Assembly (NCBI GenBank): GCA_030522415.1
Contig: CM060115.1
Span: 12,286,815-12,350,814, forward strand
Length of the DNA stretch: 64,000 nucleotides
Direction of reading: 5' to 3'
DNA from: Channallabes apus
Taxonomy: Eukaryota; Chordata; Actinopteri; Siluriformes; Clariidae
The translations under genes and the position numbers were made by a program. How positions within the stretch are numbered: position 1 is the first letter of the stretch; each line of letters starts with the position of its first letter. The notes under the pieces were generated by a model, which saw only the letters and a list, made by a program, of their open reading frames with translations, was not told where the DNA came from and did no database searches. Below, piece after piece: positions 10,077-20,580 of the stretch.

Positions 10077-13000
10077 GGCCATCTTCAATAAAGCTATGCT
10101 TAGAAGTGTGTGTGTGTGCTAATAAAATTTGCATTTTATTACCATGTACTGGGTGTCTGTGAAGATCGTGGTTCCAGAGACATTCCAGATTTCCTTTAAA
10201 TCCATACCGCTCGACTGCTCCGTCAAGTATTCACTTTTATAAGTAATCCTGAGGAGAGCAAAGAAAAAGCAGATCTGAGCAATAATCTGAGATTATTGAG
10301 AATTCTTCTGGGATTAGTAACATTGCTACTGAAATCATATAGTTATTTTTAAGAGATATTGAAAAGTGGATTTGCCAGTGCGACGCACTGTGATAATCAG
10401 AGGTGGGTAGTAACGGGTTACATTTACTCTGTTACATTGAAGAAGAAAGGCTACTCTTACTCCGCTACACTCGGCTACACTCGACTCGTTACTTTTCTAA
10501 CCGTTTATTCTACACATGCAGTCGGTGGGTCTACCGCCTGACTATATCACCAGTTGCTTTAATGAATTTAGGGGTGTGGTCCTGGTCAAGACAATCTCCT
10601 GAACTCCAAACTGAATGTCAGAATGGGCAAGAAAGGTGATTTAAGCAATTTTGAGCGTGGCATGGTTGTTGGTGCCAGACGGGCCGGTCTGAGTATTTCA
10701 CAATCTGCTCAGTTACTGGGATTTTCACGCACAACCATTTCTAGGGTTTACAAAGAATGGTGTGAAAAGGGAAAAACATCCAGTATGCGGCAGTCCTGTG
10801 GGTGAAAATGCCTTGTTGATGCTAGAGGTCAGAGTAGAATGGGCCGACTGATTCAAGCTGACAGAAGAGCAACTTTGACTGAAATAACCACTCGTTACAA
10901 CCGAGGTATGCAGCAAAGCATTTGTGAAGCCACAACACGCACAACCTTGAGGCGGATGGGCTACAACAGCAGAAGACCCCACCGGGTACCACTCATCTCC
11001 ACTACAAATAGGAAAAAGAGGCTACAATTTGCACGAGCTCACCAAAATTGGACAGTTGAAAAATGTTGCCTGGTCTGATGAGTCTCGATTTCTGTTGAGA
11101 CGTTCAAATGGTAGAGTCAGAATAAACAGAATGAGAACATGGATCCATCATGGCTTGTTACCACTGTGCAGGCTGCTGGTGGTGGTGTAATGGTTTCGGG
11201 GATGTTTTCTTGGCACACTTTAGGCCCCTTAGTGCTAATTGGGCATCGTTTACTGTAAATGCCACGGGTTACCTGAGCATTGTTTCCGACCATGTCCATC
11301 CCTTTATGACCACCATGTACCCATCCTCTGATGGCTACTTCCAGCAGGATAATGCACCAAGCCACAAAGCTCGAATAATTTCAAATTGGTTTCTTGAACA
11401 TGACAATGAGTTCACTGGACTAAAATGGCCCCCACAGTCACCAGATCTCAACCCAATAGAGCATCTTTGGGATGTGGTGGAACGGGAGCTTCGTGCCCTG
11501 GATGTGCATCCCACAAATCTCCATCAACTGCAAGATGCTCTCCTATCAATATGGGCCAATATTTCTAAAGAATGCTTTCAGCACCTTGTTGAATCAATGC
11601 CACGTAGAATTAAGGCAGTTCTGAAGGCGAAAGGGGGTCAAACACCGTATCAGTATGGTGTTCCTAATAATCCTTGATTGTTAGGTGAGTGTATATTGCC
11701 AAAGCAATGGTTTGGGGCAGTGGTGGCTCAGAGGGCTAAGGCACTGAGTTACTCATCAGAAGATCGGCAATTCGGTCCCCAGCTCCACCAGGTTTTGGGG
11801 CCATTATTGGGCCCTTGAGGAAGGCCTTTAGCCCTATCTGATCCAGAGCCGCTGTATCATGGCTGACCCTACACTCTGACCCCAGTTATGCTGGGATATG
11901 CGAAGAAGGAATTTCACTGTGCTGTAACGTATGTGTGACAAATAAAGGCTTAACAGAACTAAATTATGTCGATTAAATTAGAGAAGGGCGGCGCGGTGGT
12001 ATAGTGGTTAGCACTGTCGCCTTGCACCTCCAGGGTCTGGGTTCAATTCCCCGCCCAGGCTCGATTCCCGTCTCTGTGTGCATGGAGTTTGCATGTTCTC
12101 CCCGTGCTTGGTGGGTTTCCTCCGGGTACTCCGGTTTCCTCCCACAGTCCAAAGATATGCAGGTTAGGCTAATTGGCGTTCCTAAATTGCCCATAGTGTG
12201 TGATTGGGTGTGTGAGTGTGTATGTGTGTGTGCCCTGCGATGGATTGGCACCCTGTCCAGGGTGTACCCCGCCTAGTGCCCGAAGTCTCCTGGGATAGGC
12301 TCCAGGTCCCCTGCGACCCTGAACACAGGATTAAGCGGTATAGAAAATGAATGAATGAATAAATTAGAGAAATAAGAACAAATGTTTTAATGTGACAGGC
12401 TTTATAGCAATTTAAACAAATTTAAAATTGTTTATGTAACAGCCTCAGCAGCAACCTCATTTCCCCTCTCGTCTATTCCAACCACTCAGCATTCAGCATC
12501 AGCAGTACTGTATACTAATCACTGACCTGATCATCTGACATCATCTGCACCAGTTTCTCACTGGTTCATGTCTTACGTCAGATTGTTTTTTCTATGCTTG
12601 AACGATTCATCAATGTGTGGCAATGTGTGAATGGACTAAAAATGAGAGACCAAAAGTCCTTAAGGACGGATGGAGAACTATTCCTTAAAAATATATAAAA
12701 AATACAAGAAAGTCTGGCTCTTTAGAAACAACAGAAGAAATGGGGGGTGTCAAGACTTTTGCACCCTATTGTATTTAAATTACGGTGATGTGTTTGTTTG
12801 TATTCCAGACTTTGAACGATTCATATAGTCTCTCTATAGCAATGCAGGTCTAATCTATTGAAAAAATGCTCTTGAATGCTGAACATCTCACCAGTGTATC
12901 TTGAGATTGATGAAGACGAGGAGTTTTTCCCTCCCTTCACACTTTGAACATACACAGAAGCATTTTCCGTCGCACCTGCCACAGCTGCACACATGCAAAC

Positions 13001-16000
13001 ACACTGTAAAACTTTGGGTGTAGTTATTTAGTTCAGTATAGGTTGCATTGGGAACATTGTTATATGTGCAGTAGTTACAGTATGAAGCGTACATTTTTCT
13101 TCCACTGCCAGAACAGGGAATGCAGAGTTCAGTTCCGTGGACATACCCAGAACCGCCACATGTCCAGCAGATATTCTGAAAACTTTTGTCGTATGTTTAG
13201 TCATGTTTTAAATTCCGTATATAGTTTTTGAAAAAAATAAACATATTCATAACTGCATTAGTTTCATACTGTAGCTTACTTTTGCCTTCCACAGCCGCCA
13301 CACATCAGGCACATTTTCATTTCCCGGCATTGCCCACTTCCATAACACGACATGCACATTTCCTAAAAATGGATTATATTTTCAGCAGATACATAATTTA
13401 CCTTGTAAGAGCGAGTTAAAATGTGGAATAGCTTACACTAATGTAAGTTTAGAAATATGACTCACGTCCCCAGAGCCTGAACAGGACGGGCATAGCATGT
13501 TTCCTTTCCCCATACAGACGTGGCAGGTCTATGGACAATCGTATTTAAATCACAGACACTCATAAGTGAAAATTCAATGGTTAATTTAATGCCATCAGGC
13601 CAACTGTTGGCCACCATGGGGGGCATTTGGTTTTGAAATATGGTACAATAATGTAATAGGGCGGCGCGGTGGTGTAGTGGTTAGCACTGTCGCCTTGCAC
13701 CTCCAGGGTCTCGGGTCGATTCCCCGGCCAGGCTCGATTCCCGTCTCTGTGTGCATGGAGTTTGCATGTTCTCCCCGTGCTTGGTGGGTTTCCTCCGGGT
13801 TCTCCGGTTTCCTCCCACAGTCCAAAGATATGCCGGTTAGGCTAATTGGCGTTCCTAAATTGCCCATAGTGTGTGATTGGGTGTGTGAGTGTGTGTATGT
13901 GTGCCCTGCGATGGATTGGCACCCTGTCCAGGGTGTACCCCGCCTAGTGCCCGAAGTCTCCTGGGATAGGCTCCAGGTCCCCCGCGACCCTGAATAGAAG
14001 GATTAAGCGGTATAGAAGATGAATGAATGAATAATGTAATAAATGGAATTCAAAACAACAGTACAGTATGTTGAAAACCATACTATACTGTACAATATTA
14101 CACACAGTGTAGTCAGTGTAGCAGTGGTCAATCTCTAGTGATGACTTTAAGACATAGGTAGATATCTAATGATCAGTTTGGGACAGTACTATGTCTTTAA
14201 TAGGGGGTCTGGAGCAATCGAAATTAGAAGATCAATGATACACTCATTGCATTGGATCGATGTATGATACAGTCTTCCTGAGTCAATTAAATTCACTTCT
14301 TAGAATATTGATCATCCACTCATTCTCTACACCACTTATGGAATAGGGGCACCTGGAGCCTATCCCAGGAGAATCTACTGTAGGCACAAGGCGGGTCTGG
14401 GTGCTTATCCATGGCAGAGCACACAAACGCGTACAGTATGGAAGCCTCACAATTTGGAAATGCTATTCAGCCTTATCTGCTTGCTATTAGACTGTGAGAG
14501 GAAACTGGAGTTGCCGAAAGAAACCCACTAAGGGGAGAACATGCAAACTCCACTCACACAGACCTGAGATGGGACTCGAAACCTCGACCTTAGACCATAA
14601 AGGTACAAGGCTTCAGTGCTAACCACTACACCACTGTGCCATCCAAACCAAACTTAATGTATATTAGAATGATACAACATTTCTTTCTTATGGATTTAAA
14701 CAACACAAAACAGTGTGTATTTTTGCTTTATAAAATCCTCAAGTTAAATATTTGCAAACAGAACTTCAATGGTATGATTTACCTTAAAAAAATGTTTACC
14801 TTAAAAAATCTATTTTACTGAACTACTGAAGACAGTGGGTAAGTTTCAGTTCCCTGGTTTCTCTACCTTGACTGAGGAGGTATACGGCACTCTGATGTTC
14901 TGCCTTTGATCCTGGAAGAAAGCAGGTGCTTGGGCTGTGAACGTCCATGGTGCTGGAGGAGGCTGGATAAATGCATCCTCAGGCTGACCTGAAACACGTT
15001 TGTTGACGATGGAGTGACAGGTTGCTTTACATTCCAGTACGCCCTCATGTCTTTGTTTCCTTCTGGCTCTCCCTTTTAGTTATGTTGTCATAGTAAATCC
15101 TGCCGAAGTCCATGCTTGCATTTTGCACTAAATATACATTGACCTTATACATTATGTGACTGTGACCATACTGTACCTACCCATTATCTATCTATCTTTC
15201 TCTTCTTTTCACTTCTCTTCTGTTCTCTTCTCTCTCCCTCTTCCTCCCTCTCCCTGTCTTTCTGTTGAAGTACTGTTGAGCTCCGAGTGATCCAGACCCC
15301 CTCTACCCTCTGGACCTGTCTGACTCATCTTGGTGCCCCGTTTCTGGTTGGAGATCTCATCGCATGGAGGCCTGTTTCATCTGCTTGGGGTGCGTGTGGT
15401 GACTGTGGACGGTTCCACTTTACCTCTTACCCTCAGCTGTTCTCTGAGGACCCTCGACGACTGTCGCTCCATAATCAGGACTAGAATTTCCTACTGTCTA
15501 CCTGAGCCTCCAATAACGAACTGGACTCCATATTAACCTAAACACATCATCTGACTTGTTGAACTTCTCGCTGCCTAACACACAATACGACTGATTGATA
15601 CTGTACACTTTCTCACATTTCATACACATTTCCATAATTTTCTTTTGATTCTGTAAAGGTGCTTTGCAACAATGACCATTGTTAAAAGCACTATAAATAA
15701 ATAAATAAATAAATAAAATGTATTTAAACACATCATCATGAAATGCTGTTCTTTACCTGTATACGGTTCATCACTCCATTCAGTACGTCTCGTCTCAGCA
15801 AAAGTCTCCAAGCGATACTGTGAGAAACGGGAGAAGAATGAAGCAAAAGTCAAGAGAATTCAATCGTTTTCTTTTATCACTTAATAGATTAATAAAGAAT
15901 CTTGAAAAACATTTATATGAATTAACATTAATATGAATAAAATTATATTTTCCCTAAATGACACATTTTGCAGTAATAAGCAATAAAACAGTTAGTACTA

Positions 16001-19000
16001 CCTAAACTGGTTACAATTTTGCATTTTCCATGAAATTGTAAGAAAAATGAAAAATTAAGTAAACTAGACAAAGATCTAGATTTTTCTCTTCCCACTCTGT
16101 AGACATTGAAGGGCTCTAAGCTGGTGATGACGCCATCTCGAGCCGGCCCCAAGCAGTACCAGCTTTCACCAGATGCGTAGCTAATAAAGGCCTGATGTGC
16201 AGTTTCCTTTGTAATGGTGGTTATACTGGAAGAAAAAGAACACCCAAGAACACAACAAGACCAAATCAGGGAGAAAAGCATGTCCCGTCTTTAACCATAA
16301 CAGGAAGATTGGCATGATCAGGTGCACAAAAAGTAAAAGAGTATCTGAAATTTGCACTTTCATTTTTTTTTCTGTGTGTTTAAAATAAGAATAAATTAAT
16401 TTTATTTAAAGAAAATTTTATTTTTAAGTGTTGTCCTGTACAGGGTCATAGGAGGCCTGGAGCCTATCCCAATGGATTTCGGGGCAGGCACCCTGGGCGA
16501 GGTGCCAAACCATTGCAGGACACACATTCACACACTTACAGTACATGTCTTTGGACTGTGGGAGGAAACCCACCAAGCACGGGGAGAACATGCAAACTCC
16601 ATGCATACAGAGACAGGAATTGAGCCTGGCCGGGAATCGAAGCGAGACCCTGGAGGTGCAAGGAGACAGTATATATGTTTAAATTAGAGTTAGTGAGAAA
16701 GTACTTACTTCCAGTCGGTTTGGGCAGGGAGGTTGGACAGGGCAGGCATGGGTGCCGAGGGCACTGGGGGAGGAAGAAACCCTACTGCAAAGACCAAAGA
16801 AAGAGAAAAAAAGTCTCAGTTTGTTCTGATTAAACATTTGAAAACTTAGGGTGGTTCTAATTAATATTTGTGACGATGGCTTTGGACTGTACCTGATAAA
16901 ACTGTTACAGTTTGTGATTGCAAACTTAATTGCACTTTTGGCCTTATGGCATATGTGTAGAAGGGATTTTTTTTTTTTTACTTTTGACTGGTAGTGAATT
17001 AAAATTAGATTATGTGATATCACCCACATGAGGATGGGTTCTTTCTGAGTCCATTGTTCATTGTTAAAATGTTTTTTTTTATCGAATTTTCCGGAAACAC
17101 TACAATTACTGTAAACTCCCCTGATCCCAATCCTATCGATCACCCAGAGTCAGAGCTGCCCCGGTGGCACAATGGAAACCCCAAACTGTGGCGGTTTTAA
17201 TATTATGAATGATTCTCACTGGCTAATTATTCATTCATTCATTCATTTTCTATACCGCTTAATCCTGTGTTCAGGGTCGCGGGGGACCTGGAGCCTATCC
17301 CAGGAGACTCCGGGCACTAGGCGGGGTACACCCTGGACAGGGTGCCAATCCATCGCAGGGCACACACACATACACACACTCACACACCCAATCACACACT
17401 ACGGGCAATTTAGGAACACTGGCTAATTAATAAAGTAATTTAACGTTTTAGTAAAAAGCTGAACTGAGGCACATTTGACTGATTTTTCTAAAACAAAATG
17501 TAATCATTTTGTTTGCAAGCGAAACAAAAATAAAGCATTAAATATTCAGAACTGCTGCATCAAGACATTCTAAAAATAAAAAAAAAGCATCAATTCATTT
17601 GTTGTATTATTTATTATTTATTTTATTCTCATTCCTGTGATAACTATTTATGTTGTTCAAGTAATTATTAAAAGAAATCGAACAATATTTTTCCAAGATG
17701 GATGGATGGATGGAATGGATGGATGGATTTTTCCAAGATAACTAAATAAAAGTTTTTAGGGCATCTAGTGAGTCTCTATAGATTATTGCACTTTTTTATT
17801 ACTGTAGAATTGATTGCAGAAAATTTCAGTCAATAAGCGTTTCACTGTTTTGACAATTTTCACAGAATCTCAAATTTATAGTTTTATTATTTTAAGGAAA
17901 AATCTTAGGGAAAAATAATTATGGCTATTTTGGAACAGGGCTGTGATTATGACACCAGTGACAATTAACAATAGCAGTGGCCTAAAGTAATGGCACCGGA
18001 ATAAAGACACAAATAAAGTCACAATTTCCAAATAAAATATGAAAAAAAAATAATAATAATTCTGATCAGAAACTAACCATATTTAGAGTTATTATCTTGT
18101 TTGCCTAGAAATAATGCTAACTTTGATCCAATGATGACTAAAATGTGGACTGGAATAATGTTTAAAAATTTAATTATTTATTAATTATTTTTTTGGTAAA
18201 AATTTTTTCTTAAAATTTGATTTCAGAGACTTTCTCTATCTCTGGTTTGTTTGTTTGTTTATTAAACAACCCTCACCTCCATTAACCAATGTCTCCTCGT
18301 ATCCCGGCACTGTGTCGTAATAGCCAGGGGGAACGTTGGGGCCAGATTTTACTGCAACAAAAAACAGCAGCACGCAAACCGGTTAGGGGAAAGACTTAAA
18401 CTCTCAAAGCAAATGAACACAGTAGAACTATTTTAATAAACAAAATGTATATAGTATATACAGGTCCTAATTAAAAAATTAGCATATTGTGATAAAGTTC
18501 ATTATTTTCTGTAATGTACTGATAAACATTAGACTTTCATATATTTTAGATTCATTACACACAAACTGAATTAGTTCAAGCCTTTTATTGTTTTAATATT
18601 GATGCTTGTGGCATACAGCTCATGAAAACCCAAAATCCCTATCTCAAAAAATTTGCATATCATGAAAAGGTTCTCTAAACGAGCTATTAACCTAATCATC
18701 TGAATCAACTAATTAACTCTAAACACCTGCAAAAGATTCCTGAGGCTTTTAAAAACTCCCAGCCTGTTTCATTACTCAAAACCGCAATCATGGGTAAGAC
18801 TGCCGACCTGACTGCTGTCCAGAAGGCCATCATTGACACCCTCAAGCAAGAGGGTAAGACACAGAAAGACATTTCTGAACGAATAGGCTGTTCCCAGAGT
18901 GCTGTATCAAGGCACCTCAGTGGGAAGTCTGTGGGAAGGAAAAAGTGTGGCAGAAAACGCTGCACAAAGAGAAGAGGTGACCGGGCCCTGAGGAAGATTG

Positions 19001-20519
19001 TGGAGAAGGACCGATTCCAGACCTTGGGGGACCTGCGGAAGCAGTGGACTGAGTCTGGAGTAGAAACATCCAGAGCCACCGTGTACAGGCGTGTGCAGGA
19101 AATGGGCTACAGGTTGCAAATTTTGCATGTCATTCGGAAATCAAGGTGCCAGAGTCTGGAGGAAGACTGGGGAGAGGGAAATGCCAAAATGCCTGAAGTC
19201 CAGTGTCAAGTACCCACAGTCAGTGATGGTCTGGGGTGCCATGTCAGCTGCTGGTGTTGGTCCACTGGGTTTTATCAAGGGCAGGGTCAATGCAGCTAGC
19301 TATCAGGAGATTTTGGAGCACTTCATGCTTCCATCTGCTGAAAAGCTTTATGGAGATGAAGATTTCATTTTTCAGCACGACCTGGCACCTGCTCACAGTG
19401 CCAAAACCACTGGTAAATGGTTTACTGACCATGGTATTACTGTGCTCAATTGGCCTGCCAACTCTCCTGACCTGAACCCCATAGAGAATCTGTGGGTTAT
19501 TGTGAAGAGAAAGTTGAGAGACACAAGACACAAGAATCTGCAAAAGGATTCCCGACCAAGTATTGAGTGCAGAACTGAACATAATTATTTGAAGGTTGAC
19601 TTTTTTTGTATTAAAAACACTTTTCTTTTACTGGTCGGGTGAAATATGCAAATTTTTTGAGATGGGGATTTTGGGTTTTCATGAGCTGTATGCCACAATC
19701 ATCAATATTAAAACAATAAAAGGCTTGAACTACTTCAGTTTGTGTGTAATGAATCTAAAATATATGAAAGTCTAATGTTTATCAGTACATTACAGAAAAT
19801 AATGAACTTTATCACAACATGCTAATTATTTGAGAAGGACCTGTACAATGTGACCATATGCTTTATATATAATTTTATATTTTTCAAATGAATAAAACTT
19901 TGGTTCTTAACCCTGATCCTGGAGGATCACCTGCACGTTTCTGCACGTTTTAGTGTTTCTAAGCTCCCAGCACAAAAGTTTTAACTTATCGACTAATTAA
20001 CAGTCTTCTCTGAATTGAAGGGGGTGTGATAGAGCAGAGAAAGCACTAAAACGTGCAGGGGATGTGGTCAGTCACGTCATTATCAAACATCAGTGACCCA
20101 ATTCATACTTTACAGTACCCATGTCATATCACTGCTTCCACAATGTTTGATGATGATGTTGTATACTTAGTAATGTGGGCCCTTCCTTTTCTTCTCCGTA
20201 CTCTTTTCTTTTCTCTTTGTCCTCTTTTCCATTTTCTATACACTTTACACAGTGTACTCAACCGTTCCAAATTACCATTGCTCCTCTCCTATATATTTGG
20301 GTGTCCTCTCCTTTAGTGTTTTTCTTCACAAAGGCCTATTATTCAGTCATTATCCATTTTAGTTGTCTTTTTTTTTTAATGAAAAACAATTTGTTAATTT
20401 GGATATTTCTAATGTTTCTGCTTGCTCTCAGAGGTTTGCTTGTTTGTCAGCCTATTGCTGTCCTCATTCACTTGCATCAGCACCTCTTTGGACCATGTTA
20501 AGTGTTAAATAATGAATGG

Positions 20520-20580
<61 letters not shown>

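Noticed and set aside
11987..12060. tRNA genes suggested by A- and B-box sequences at SINE heads
   Set aside because: They are heads of SINE copies followed by SINE bodies and tails, without a foldable intact tRNA.
20053..20501. Hydrophobic plus-strand ORFs of 87 and 108 residues
   Set aside because: Leucine/phenylalanine-rich readings of T-rich intron DNA, overlapping in two frames, without homology.
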